From Gaiellasilicea sp031371615 (GTDB lineage: Bacteria; Actinomycetota; Thermoleophilia; Gaiellales; Gaiellaceae), in assembly GCA_031371615.1 (NCBI GenBank), contig JANMJY010000273.1, positions 1 to 17,045 on the forward strand: a stretch of DNA of 17,045 nucleotides, in the 5' to 3' direction. Positions 1-7,337 of the stretch are shown piece after piece. The position numbers were made by a program, and so were the translations under genes. Numbering within the stretch: position 1 is the stretch's first letter; each line of letters opens with the position of its first letter. The notes under the pieces were generated by a model, which was not told the origin of the DNA, did not search any database, and saw nothing but the letters and a program-made list of their open reading frames with translations.

Positions 1-1
1 C

Positions 2-82
2 CAGCAGGGCTCCGCGACGGTTGCGAACAACGGTGTCATCAAGGCTGGCGCCTGTCCGTATGCCTCACTGATCCTCGCTTGA
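2..82 (+). CDS. Probable type IV pilin, C-terminal end only (partial)
   Basis: An open frame enters from the left edge and ends at TGA 80-82, giving 26 residues that finish with GACPYASLILA. A single cysteine near the C-terminus and a short Gly/Ala/Asn-rich tail are compatible with the end of a small type IV pilin. The pilin N-terminal helix is outside the window, so the family cannot be proved here. The support is mainly context: it sits just upstream of a gene set next to the pilB-pilD-pilT operon. It could equally be the end of another secreted protein. Confidence 0.4.
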   Translation, partial: QQGSATVANNGVIKAGACPYASLILA

Positions 83-84
83 CT

Positions 85-112
85 GAGTGGGCGGGGGAGA
101 CCGCGCCCTCTC
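85..112 (+). terminator. Weak hairpin after the partial pilin gene
   Basis: GGGCG (89-93) can pair with CGCCC (104-108), and GAG (85-87) with CTC (110-112) across a T-T mismatch. This forms a GC-rich hairpin just after the stop codon at 82. The bases that follow are pyrimidine-rich (TCGTTCTCCT) but contain no true T run. It could attenuate read-through from a highly expressed pilin gene into the downstream genes. This is a structural guess only. Confidence 0.25.
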
Positions 113-157
113 TCGTTCTCCTACAGGACTGCCGACCCCCTGCCGATAAGGATTGAG

Positions 158-736
158 ATGGAAAAGATCAGCCTTCCCGTCCGGATCTTCGCGATCCTCA
201 TCGTCCTCGCCGGCGCCGCCGGCATGCTCGCGATGCGCACCATGAGCCCGAGCGTGGACGAGTCGGCGCCCATCCCGCAGCCGGTCAAGAAGGCCCAGCC
301 CGCCGCGACCGCGAACCCCGCGACCAAGCCGGCCAAGACTGCTGCGACCGCCCCCGCTACCAAGACGCCGAAGCCCGCACAGGCGAAGCCGAAGCCCGTC
401 CTGAACCCCGTCGTCCCGCCCACCGGCTTCCCGGTCGCCGTCGACCAGGCGCTCCGTCAGCACGCAGTCGTCGTCGTCTCCCTCGTCTTGCCGGGCGCGA
501 AGATCGACGAGCTCGGCGCGGCCGAGGCCGAGGCAGGCGCGAAGCTCAGTGGCGCCGGCTTCCTCGCACTGAACGTGCTCAACGAGCGCGTCGCGCGGAC
601 GCTCCTGACCAAGCTCGACGCCGCGAAGGAGCCGAGCCTGCTCGTCGTGAAGCGGTCGGGCGAGGTCGCCGTTGAGCTGAACGGATTCGTCGACCGCGAG
701 ACGGTCGCCCAGGCCGCTGCCAACGCCTCGCCGTGA
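158..736 (+). CDS. Membrane-anchored thioredoxin-like protein without cysteines
   Basis: This is a 192-residue protein. Residues 8-26 form one hydrophobic segment (signal anchor). Residues 37-88 form a Pro/Lys/Ala/Thr-rich linker with repeated KPAK/PKPA-like steps. Residues 90-190 form a compact alpha/beta domain whose strand VVVVSLVLPG, following helix and late strand LLVVKRSGEVAVEL look like a thioredoxin fold. There is no cysteine anywhere, so it cannot be a CXXC redox enzyme; a binding or scaffold role outside the membrane is more likely. AAGGA at 148-152 supports the ATG at 158. Its stop overlaps the GTG of the next gene. The fold is inferred from pattern only; the exact role is unknown. 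Confidence 0.7.
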   Translation: MEKISLPVRIFAILIVLAGAAGMLAMRTMSPSVDESAPIPQPVKKAQPAATANPATKPAKTAATAPATKTPKPAQAKPKPVLNPVVPPTGFPVAVDQALRQHAVVVVSLVLPGAKIDELGAAEAEAGAKLSGAGFLALNVLNERVARTLLTKLDAAKEPSLLVVKRSGEVAVELNGFVDRETVAQAAANASP

Positions 737-1014
737 GCGCGATCGCCGTCCAGCCCGGCCTCCAGCCCGGCCAGCGCGAGTTGTTCGTACGTCACGCGCG
801 CAAGGACGGACGCTCGGTCGCCGTGCTTCGCGCCGTCGACCACGGCGACTCCTGCGTCGTCGAGACGGAGGTCTTTCCGATCGGCGCTGCCAACGGGAGC
901 GAGCCGGTCCGCCCCGGTCCCTATACCTTCGCGAACGCCGCTCTGGCGACCCAGTTCGTGACGGAAGCCGTCGAGGCGCTGATGGTCCTCGGCTGCGACG
1001 TCCAGGCCCAGTAG
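733..1014 (+). CDS. Small protein of unknown function (93 aa)
   Basis: I do not recognise the family. The GTG start at 733 overlaps the previous stop in the string GTGA, so it is probably translationally coupled to the thioredoxin-like gene. The protein is soluble, with no signal or membrane segment. It has strand-like stretches (SVAVLRAV, SCVVETEVFPI) followed by an amphipathic helix (ATQFVTEAVEALMVLG), a small alpha/beta layout. It has two cysteines (in GDSC and LGCD). High GC with strong third-position bias and its tight placement between two genes argue that it is real. A cytoplasmic partner of the neighbouring membrane proteins is possible but unsupported. Confidence 0.65.
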   Translation: MSAIAVQPGLQPGQRELFVRHARKDGRSVAVLRAVDHGDSCVVETEVFPIGAANGSEPVRPGPYTFANAALATQFVTEAVEALMVLGCDVQAQ

Positions 1015-1021
1015 AAGCGCG

Positions 1022-3106
1022 ATGGACGTCAGCGCTCCGCTGATCAGGGAGGTCGCGCCTTCGCGCGTCGCCTCGATCACCACGCGCATCGCGACGGCGC
1101 CGCTAGCAGTCGCCGTCGTCGTCGCGCTGTCGAGCGTGCTTCACGCCGCACTCGCGTGGCGCCGCGCGACGCCGGGCTACTTCCCGGACGAGTACATGTA
1201 CGCGGAGCTCGGGCGCTCGCTCCTCGAGAGCGGGACGCCGCTCGTGCGCGGCGAGAGCGCCCACTTCCTCCCGCTCCTCTACCCCCTCTTGACCGCGCCC
1301 GCGTGGCTCTGGGACGACGTCGAGGTCGCCTACAGGACCGTGCAGGCGTTCAACGCCGTGGCCATGTCGCTGGCGGCGATCCCCGTCTTCCTGCTCGCCC
1401 GCCGCCTTCGAGTCGGCGACCGGCTCGCGCTCGCGGCCGCAGCCCTCGCAGTCGTCGTGCCGGAGCACCTCTACTCGTCGTCGGTGCTGGCGGAGTCCCT
1501 CGCCTATCCGCTCGCCCTGACCGCGGTCGCTGTTGCGGTCGCAGTCGTCGAGCGGCCGCTGCTGCGGCTACAAGCGGCGTTTCTCGCCTGCTCCGGCCTG
1601 GCCGCGTGCAGCCGGATCCAGCTCGCGGTCCTGCCCCTCTGTTACCTGCTCGCGGTCGTCGCAATCGGCCTCCGTGAGCGCCAGTTGCGCGCGCGCCTCC
1701 GGGAGCACTGGCTCGCCGCGGGAGCAACGGTTGCATTCCTTGCCGGCGGCCTCGTCGTCGGTCTCGCAGGCAATCTCGGCGTCTACGGCAGCCTGACCGC
1801 GTACTCGGTCGAGCCGGTCGGCGCCGCGAAGGCGTTCGGTGTGAACGCACTCGTCCTCGGCTACGCCGCCGGCTGGGTGATGGTGCCGGGGGCGCTCCTC
1901 GGTCTCGCGCTTGCCCTGGCACGGCCTCGCGGCAGGGGGGAATTTGCGTTCGGGGTCCTGGCGCTCTCGCTGCTCGTGACGCTGCTGACTCAAGCCGCGC
2001 TCGTCGGCGACGTCGGCCGCGTCCAGGAGCGCTACGTCTTCTACGCGGTTCCGTTGCTCATCTGTCTCTTTGCCCTGTACGCCGTCCGGGGTTGGCCGCA
2101 CCTCCGCGTGCACGCACTCCTCGCCGCTGTGGTCGCCACCGGAGCCGCCGTCCAGCCGCTGGCCGGCTACGCCGCCGGCGGCGGCACCGGCCAGTCGTTC
2201 GTGCTCGCGTCGCTGCAGCAACTGGAGGGGCTCGTCGGAGACGTCGGCCTGGCCTCGCTCGCAGTCGCCGCGGCAGCGACCGTCGCGTCGGCTCTCGTCA
2301 TCCTCGCAGCCTGCAGCCGTCCTCGATTGGGGACGGCGGCCGCTCTGGCCTTGACCACCGTCGCCGCCGTGGGAATGACCGCCGCAGCCGACATCCACTA
2401 CGAGAGCAACCGCTCAGCGGTCCGGGCGATCTACCTTCCCGCCGATCCCTCCTGGGTCGATGCTGCCGGGAGCGGCCCGGTCACGCTTCTCGCCGCGCCG
2501 AACTCGATCCGGGCCGACCTGCTGACGACCCTCTTCTGGAATCGCTCGGTTCGGCGCGTCGTCCTACTCGACGGCGCCGGCAAGCCCGATTCGTTCGCGG
2601 CGCCACCCGCGGACCTGGACCGCGCCGGGCACCTCGCCGGCACGACCGGTCTGATCCTGGCCGACTCGTTCGGTTCGTCGCTCGTCCTCCGCAACGCAGT
2701 GCGCGTCGCAACCGGACCGACGAAGACGCTCTGGCGGCCGCTCGGAGCACCGCAGCTCGAGGTCGAGATGACCGGCCGGTACTTCAACGGGCTCCTTCTG
2801 GGCGAAGGCGGGCTCCGCGTCTGGCCCGAGCACACCGGCGCCAAGCTGGCTGGATGGGTCGAGCTCGACCTCTCGGCCCCGAGCGGCACGCCTGCGCTGC
2901 CGTTCCGGCTCGAGCTTCCGAACGGAGACACGAACGAGCACCGCGTCCGCGCGGGCCGGACCGCGACGGTCCGGATTCCCGTCTGCGCCCGCGGCGTCTG
3001 GAAGGCACCCTTCTCGGCCGGAACCGTTGCATTCGCCGACGGGACGCGCGTCGGGCTCAGCTCGTCGGAGCCCCGACTCGTCGACGACCCGTCTGCCTGC
3101 CCGTAA
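1022..3106 (+). CDS. GT-C family membrane glycosyltransferase (PMT/ArnT-like)
   Basis: This is a 694-residue polytopic membrane protein. After the first membrane helix (about 25-46) comes FPDEYMYAELGRSLLE, with D56-E57 at the position of the acidic catalytic motif in the first outer loop of GT-C enzymes such as PMT and ArnT. About a dozen hydrophobic segments continue to residue ~455. A soluble extracytoplasmic C-terminal domain of about 240 residues, rich in beta strands, follows. GT-C enzymes transfer sugars from lipid-phosphate donors on the outer membrane face. The start lies 7 bases after the previous stop with only a weak ribosome site, consistent with an operon. Adjacency to a probable pilin and the pilus operon suggests pilin or cell-surface glycosylation; the acceptor is not shown by the sequence. 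Confidence 0.75.
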   Translation: MDVSAPLIREVAPSRVASITTRIATAPLAVAVVVALSSVLHAALAWRRATPGYFPDEYMYAELGRSLLESGTPLVRGESAHFLPLLYPLLTAPAWLWDDVEVAYRTVQAFNAVAMSLAAIPVFLLARRLRVGDRLALAAAALAVVVPEHLYSSSVLAESLAYPLALTAVAVAVAVVERPLLRLQAAFLACSGLAACSRIQLAVLPLCYLLAVVAIGLRERQLRARLREHWLAAGATVAFLAGGLVVGLAGNLGVYGSLTAYSVEPVGAAKAFGVNALVLGYAAGWVMVPGALLGLALALARPRGRGEFAFGVLALSLLVTLLTQAALVGDVGRVQERYVFYAVPLLICLFALYAVRGWPHLRVHALLAAVVATGAAVQPLAGYAAGGGTGQSFVLASLQQLEGLVGDVGLASLAVAAAATVASALVILAACSRPRLGTAAALALTTVAAVGMTAAADIHYESNRSAVRAIYLPADPSWVDAAGSGPVTLLAAPNSIRADLLTTLFWNRSVRRVVLLDGAGKPDSFAAPPADLDRAGHLAGTTGLILADSFGSSLVLRNAVRVATGPTKTLWRPLGAPQLEVEMTGRYFNGLLLGEGGLRVWPEHTGAKLAGWVELDLSAPSGTPALPFRLELPNGDTNEHRVRAGRTATVRIPVCARGVWKAPFSAGTVAFADGTRVGLSSSEPRLVDDPSACP

Positions 3107-3117
3107 GCGGCCGTCGT

Positions 3118-3141
3118 CCGCGCGTCTAGACGAGGACGCGG
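3118..3141. terminator. Palindromic hairpin at the convergent gene junction
   Basis: CCGCG (3118-3122) pairs with CGCGG (3137-3141), and the palindrome CGTCTAGACG (3123-3132) sits inside. The structure overlaps the pilB stop codon (3126-3128) and lies just after the stop of the convergent glycosyltransferase gene at 3106. It could act in both directions as a shared 3' end structure, but neither side has a T run. Confidence 0.3.
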
Positions 3142-4925
3142 GCGAGCTCTTCGACCGACGTCAGCCCGGCAGCGACCTTGGCCAGGCCGTCGTCCCAGAG
3201 GGAGCGCATGCCGGAGTCCATCGCTGCGCGCTCGACGTCCTCGCGGCTCGCGCGGGCGACTGCGAGCTGCGCGATCGACTCGGTCATGGTCAGCAGCTGG
3301 TAGACGCCGACACGGCCCTTATAGCCCGTCTGGTTGCAGCGCGGGCAGCCCTTCTTGCGATAGAAGACCATCCCGTCCGACGCGGCCGCGACGTCCGGCG
3401 CCACGCGCGACTGGAGCAGCTCCACGGTCGACGGCTGGTACATCTCGCAGCAGTGGGAGCAGAGCTTCCGGGCGAGCCGCTGAGCGAGCACGCCGGTGAC
3501 GGCGGCTCCGGTCAGGAACGGCTCGACGCCCATCTCGTTCAGCCGGGTGATCGCGCTCGGGGCGTCGTTCGTATGCAGCGTCGAGAGCACGAAGTGACCG
3601 GTGAGGGCGGCCTCGATCGAGATCTTGGCCGTCTCGCCGTCCCGGATTTCGCCGACCATCACCACGTCGGGGTCGGAACGCAGAATCGAGCGGAGCGCAG
3701 ACGCGAACGTGAGTCCGGCGCGGTTGTTGATCTGCACCTGGTTGACGCCGGTGAGCCGGTACTCGACCGGATCCTCGACGGTGATGATGTTGATCTCGGG
3801 CCGGTTCATCGTCGTCAGCGCCGCGTAGAGCGTCGTCGACTTACCGGAGCCGGTCGGCCCGGTGACGAGCAGGGCGCCGGTCGGCTTCGCGATGATCTCC
3901 GCGAGCCGGTCACGCATGTCGTCCGAGAGCCCGAGCTCCTCGAGCGTCGGCGCGCGCCGCGACTTGTCGAGGAGGCGCATCACGACCTTCTCGCCCTCGA
4001 CGGTCGGCAGGGTCGCGACACGGATGTCGAGCGTGCGGCCGGCGGCGGCGGCGTTCAGCGAGATGCGGCCGTCCTGCGGTTTACGCCGCTCGGCAATGTC
4101 GAGCTTTGCGAGCACCTTCAGGCGTGTCGTTACCCCCGGCGTCATCCGCTTCGGGATCCGCTGCACCTCGTGCAGCACACCGTCGACGCGGAACCTGACG
4201 ACGAGCGCGTCCTCCTGCGGCTCGAAGTGGACGTCGGAGGCGCCGTCCTCGGCGGCCTGGAAGATGACGGAGTTGACGAGCCGGACGAGCGGCGCATCGG
4301 AGATGCCGTCGTCGAGCTCGAGGTCGTCGTTTTCGTCCTCCTCGCCGATGCCGAGGTCGGCATCGACCTCCTCCAGCACCGCGCGGGTGCCGAACGCCTC
4401 GGATGCCCGCGCCATCCGGCGCAGCTCGGCGAGGATGTCCTCGCTCGAGGAGACGCCGAGGTCGAGCGGGAAGCGGGTCGCGAGCCGGAGCTCGTCGATC
4501 CCATGCAGGTTGCCGGGGTCGGCGACCGCGATCCGCAGCGTTCCGTTCTCGAGGGCGTACGGGATCGCGACGACGCGCTCCAGCACGTGCAGCGGAACCT
4601 GCTCGGCCGCCTCCTTGTCGACGCCCGCGAGCGCGAGGTCGACGAGCGCGATCTGGTAGCGGACGGCGAGCGAGCGGGCGATCCCTTCCGGCGGCGCGAC
4701 GCCCTCGTCGACGATCGCCTGCGCGAGCGACCCCTGGCCGGCGCGGCCGCGGACGAGCGCGAGCTTGTCGGGCGAGACGAGGCCCGTGGCCGAGAGCAGG
4801 TCGACGACGAGCTCGGCGGTCGCGTTGATCGCCATGCCCGAGCCAAGCGGCGGCGCGCCGGTGCCGGCGGCCTGCTCGCCGGGCGAGCCGACGGTGCGCA
4901 AATTCGGTGGACGTTCTGAGTCCAT
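3126..4925 (-). CDS. pilB: PilB/GspE-type pilus extension ATPase
   Basis: This 599-residue hexameric ATPase would drive pilus polymerisation from the cytoplasmic side. The N-terminal ~40-175 resembles the MshEN/GspE N-domain and is followed by an acidic linker (184-206). The ATPase core has Walker A GPTGSGKS (356-363), an aspartate box ITVEDPVEYR (381-390), Walker B VVMVGE (421-426) and a histidine box ending STLHT (448-452). The zinc-binding tetracysteine typical of PilB/GspE is present as CSHC (489-492) and CPRC (527-530). ATG at 4925 is preceded by GAGGG. It is the last gene of the minus-strand pilus operon, 132 bases after pilD. The tetracysteine and long N-domain separate it from the retraction ATPase PilT encoded further upstream in the operon. 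Confidence 0.95.
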   Translation of the reverse strand: MDSERPPNLRTVGSPGEQAAGTGAPPLGSGMAINATAELVVDLLSATGLVSPDKLALVRGRAGQGSLAQAIVDEGVAPPEGIARSLAVRYQIALVDLALAGVDKEAAEQVPLHVLERVVAIPYALENGTLRIAVADPGNLHGIDELRLATRFPLDLGVSSSEDILAELRRMARASEAFGTRAVLEEVDADLGIGEEDENDDLELDDGISDAPLVRLVNSVIFQAAEDGASDVHFEPQEDALVVRFRVDGVLHEVQRIPKRMTPGVTTRLKVLAKLDIAERRKPQDGRISLNAAAAGRTLDIRVATLPTVEGEKVVMRLLDKSRRAPTLEELGLSDDMRDRLAEIIAKPTGALLVTGPTGSGKSTTLYAALTTMNRPEINIITVEDPVEYRLTGVNQVQINNRAGLTFASALRSILRSDPDVVMVGEIRDGETAKISIEAALTGHFVLSTLHTNDAPSAITRLNEMGVEPFLTGAAVTGVLAQRLARKLCSHCCEMYQPSTVELLQSRVAPDVAAASDGMVFYRKKGCPRCNQTGYKGRVGVYQLLTMTESIAQLAVARASREDVERAAMDSGMRSLWDDGLAKVAAGLTSVEELARVLV

Positions 4926-4991
4926 ATCCCTCGTTCGAGTTATCGGCAGCGACGGCCCGTTGCTTGACCGTTTGCACCAGGGGTAACGAGC

Positions 4992-5042
4992 GTTCGGGGA
5001 AGCTCTCCGAACCCCTCGGCGAATCCCTCGGTCGAGCGAGGG
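4992..5042 (-). promoter_or_regulatory. Two hairpins in the pilD-pilB gap
   Basis: In this 132-base gap GTTCGGGGA (4992-5000) pairs with TCTCCGAAC (5004-5012), with one G-T wobble and a 3-base loop. CCCTCG (5025-5030) pairs with CGAGGG (5037-5042). The pair lies between pilD and pilB inside an otherwise compact operon. It may be a partial terminator, an RNA-processing site, or a leader for pilB. There is no T run after either stem. Confidence 0.35.
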
Positions 5043-5057
5043 CGGCGTGCTGAGGCG

Positions 5058-5804
5058 TTAGAGGAGCGTCAGATACGCGTCGAGCAGCCGGTCACCGAAG
5101 AAGAGCGCGACGACGCCACCCAGCGCGAGGAAGGGCGCAAACGGGATCGCCATCTTCCTGGCGGCGCTGCCGTGCCGGACGAACAGCACGATCGACGGCA
5201 CGAGCGCGGCGAGCATGCCCACCATCAGTGCCACGGGAACCGTGCGGCCGACCATCGCGCCGAGCAGGAGCGCGAGCTTGACGTCGCCCATCCCCATGCC
5301 CTTCGGATAGGCGAGGGCGGCGAGAAAGAGGAAGAGCGCCGCGCCGAAGGCCCCGAGTCCCCATTCCGCGCTCGGCGCGAGCACGGTCATCGCCACGAGG
5401 ACGATCGCGGCTGCGGGCAGCACGATCACGTTCGGGACGATCCGGTGCGAGACGTCCGTGGCCGAGATCGCGACGAGCGTCAGGCAGAAGAACGCGGCGA
5501 CGAAGGACTTGCCCGACCAGCCGAACTGGAGGAATGACACTGCGACGAGCAGGGCAGCGAGCACTTCGACCGCCGGATAGACGAGTCCGATGCGGGCGTC
5601 GCAGCCACGACAGCGGCCGCGCAGCACGAGGTAGGAGAGCACGGGGACGTTCTCGTACCAGGCGAGCTCGTGCCCGCAGCTCATGCAGGCCGAGCCGGGG
5701 CTGACGATCGACCGCTTCAGCGGCACGCGGGCCGCGACGACGTTCAGGAAGCTGCCGAGGGCAAGGCCCGGCGCGAACGCGAACGCTGCCAGCGCGAAGT
5801 CCAC
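5058..5804 (-). CDS. pilD: Prepilin peptidase / N-methyltransferase PilD
   Basis: This is a 248-residue polytopic membrane aspartic protease that cleaves prepilins after the conserved glycine and methylates the new N-terminus. The N-terminal domain has the zinc-type pairs CMSC (40-43) and CRGC (65-68) and the motif GSFLNVVAARVP. The catalytic aspartates are D117 (ISATD) and D174 in GMGMGD, the family's GxGD. The length is typical. I chose GTG at 5804 because it overlaps the upstream stop (TAGTG) and gives the family's usual N-terminus; the frame remains open further upstream but that stretch is antisense-like and overlaps the pilin gene. Its likely substrates are the minor pilins encoded just upstream and the pilin at the left edge. 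Confidence 0.93.
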   Translation of the reverse strand: MDFALAAFAFAPGLALGSFLNVVAARVPLKRSIVSPGSACMSCGHELAWYENVPVLSYLVLRGRCRGCDARIGLVYPAVEVLAALLVAVSFLQFGWSGKSFVAAFFCLTLVAISATDVSHRIVPNVIVLPAAAIVLVAMTVLAPSAEWGLGAFGAALFLFLAALAYPKGMGMGDVKLALLLGAMVGRTVPVALMVGMLAALVPSIVLFVRHGSAARKMAIPFAPFLALGGVVALFFGDRLLDAYLTLL

Positions 5805-7201
5805 TAGCCCCAGCTGCCGGTCTGATTGGTGATCGTCACGACGTCCTCGTAGTTCGCAGGCATACCCGGCATCAAGGTCCCTATCGGCACGTAGTGATTG
5901 ACGCTTGAGTTGGCGAGAGCCACGCGGCGGGCGATGATCGGGCCCCAGATCACGGAGGCGTTCGCCTCGGTGTAGTCGTTGACCGCATAGATCGCGCCCT
6001 GGAAGCTCGCATTGTTGCCGATCGAGACGTTCCGGCCGGCCACGAACGCCAGCAGATTCTGCTGCGCGTTCCAGTCGGTGTCGCACTCGGGATCGCCGCA
6101 GAGGGTCGTCTGGTTGGAGAGGGTGATGTCGCCCGCCGCGTAGATGGTCGCACGGCCCTGGTAGATGGCCCTGTTCTGCTGGCTGAAGACGATCGAGCCG
6201 TCGAAGTAGATCGTCCCGGCGATGATCAGCGCCTGCGTGCTGGGGTTCCACGTGATCTGGCCGACCAGGGCGCCGCTGGCGTCATACACCCGGCAGTCGT
6301 AGGCCGAGCCGGGCGTCAGGTCGACGCTGGCGCGGCTGTTGTTCGGGACGGCGTCGTTGTCGAACCCGCCCGGGAAGCTGCCGTTCGTGCACGGGTGCCG
6401 GGGGCCGGGCTGCGCGTTGAAGTACCAGCCGGACAGGTCGACGGGCGGCTTCGTGAACGTCGTCGGCGTCGAGTCGGAGATCGTCGCGTACACCCGTTGC
6501 GCCGCCCCGCACGGCTTCGTGTACCCGCCGGAAGAGCCGACCCGACAGCCACCGCCGACGTGGGCCTCGTGTACCGGCTCGCTGGATGTGCCGACGTGCG
6601 AGGAGTTGTTGAACTCGAGCGTTCCGCCAACTTGCAGCGCATAGCTGGAGACCTGTGCCGTGTTGCTCAGGCGCAGGTTCCCGCGGACGTAGAGCGGAAT
6701 GTTGACGTCCACGGAGTTGCCCAGATCGGTCGTGTACGTCGGGTCGTCTACGTAGACGTAGTTCCAGACGGCGTTGTTGTCGGTTCCCCTGTGCGCCGAG
6801 CCGAGCGCGGCGCTCCCGCTCACGGTCCGCACCACCGACGCGCTGCCAGGGCCGATCGGGTTCTGCACCGTGCCGATCCCGACGAGCTTCCACGTGCTGC
6901 CGGTCAGGGTCCCGTAGTACGTCGCGTCGCCGGTGTCGAGGGTGATCGTGCGCGACGGCACCGCGTTCGCCATCGTCGGCGTACCCGAGTTGTACAGCGT
7001 CGAGTACGCGTAGTTGAGACCGGCCTCTGCGAGCGCGAGCGCCTTCGTCTCGGCATCGCTGCGCTTGGCGGCGCCGTAGTTCGAGCTCGAGTAGGCAATG
7101 GCGCTCGTCGCGAGCGTGCCCGTCGCGGCCATCGTCAGGAGCGCGAAGGGCAGCGCGAAGCCGGCCTCGGCACGGAAGCGGCGCGTGCGGATCCTGCGCA
7201 T
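5804..7201 (-). CDS. PilX-like minor pilin with large beta-rich ectodomain (copy 1)
   Basis: This 465-residue protein has a prepilin-like N-terminus: a basic leader, then AEAGFALPFALLTMAA, with probable cleavage after G14. The mature protein has F, not Glu, at position +5, as in some PilX/GspK-like tip subunits. The motif ALALAEAGLNYA after the helix is typical of PilX N-terminal proteins. The rest is Ser/Thr/Asn-rich with repeated short strands resembling a beta-helix (DUF7305-like, from memory). Cysteines occur as GGGC..., PC, HPC, YDC and LCG..EC, matching the next paralogue. I chose ATG 7201 because it gives a standard short leader; a TTG at 7255 is the alternative. It is probably displayed at the pilus tip. 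Confidence 0.8.
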   Translation of the reverse strand: MRRIRTRRFRAEAGFALPFALLTMAATGTLATSAIAYSSSNYGAAKRSDAETKALALAEAGLNYAYSTLYNSGTPTMANAVPSRTITLDTGDATYYGTLTGSTWKLVGIGTVQNPIGPGSASVVRTVSGSAALGSAHRGTDNNAVWNYVYVDDPTYTTDLGNSVDVNIPLYVRGNLRLSNTAQVSSYALQVGGTLEFNNSSHVGTSSEPVHEAHVGGGCRVGSSGGYTKPCGAAQRVYATISDSTPTTFTKPPVDLSGWYFNAQPGPRHPCTNGSFPGGFDNDAVPNNSRASVDLTPGSAYDCRVYDASGALVGQITWNPSTQALIIAGTIYFDGSIVFSQQNRAIYQGRATIYAAGDITLSNQTTLCGDPECDTDWNAQQNLLAFVAGRNVSIGNNASFQGAIYAVNDYTEANASVIWGPIIARRVALANSSVNHYVPIGTLMPGMPANYEDVVTITNQTGSWG

Positions 7202-7314
7202 GGATGAAACGAGCCCTCGAACCACTGCGGCGAACCTTTCTTCTCCATCGAGCAACGAGCCGCAGGAACCAAGAACCTCTGGACGCAGTAAACGCGACCA
7301 GGTGCAGGCGAGAA

Positions 7315-7330
7315 TCCCCCGCCCGGGGGA
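7315..7330 (-). other. GC hairpin between the two PilX-like genes
   Basis: TCCCCC (7315-7320) pairs perfectly with GGGGGA (7325-7330) around a GCCC loop, directly after the stop of the upstream paralogue. The gap of 136 bases (7202-7337) is one of only three spaces above 30 bases within the operon. It may modulate expression of the downstream genes or simply be a remnant of the duplication. Confidence 0.3.
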
Positions 7331-7337
7331 GCACGCC

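Noticed and set aside
3027..4919. 630-residue open frame on the + strand opposite pilB
   Set aside because: It is the antisense shadow of pilB: rich in Arg/Asp/Glu/His, no domain, while the minus strand has all PilB motifs.
5805..6251. N-terminal extension of the pilD frame
   Set aside because: The extension overlaps the PilX-like gene in another frame and has shadow composition; GTG 5804 gives the normal PilD start.
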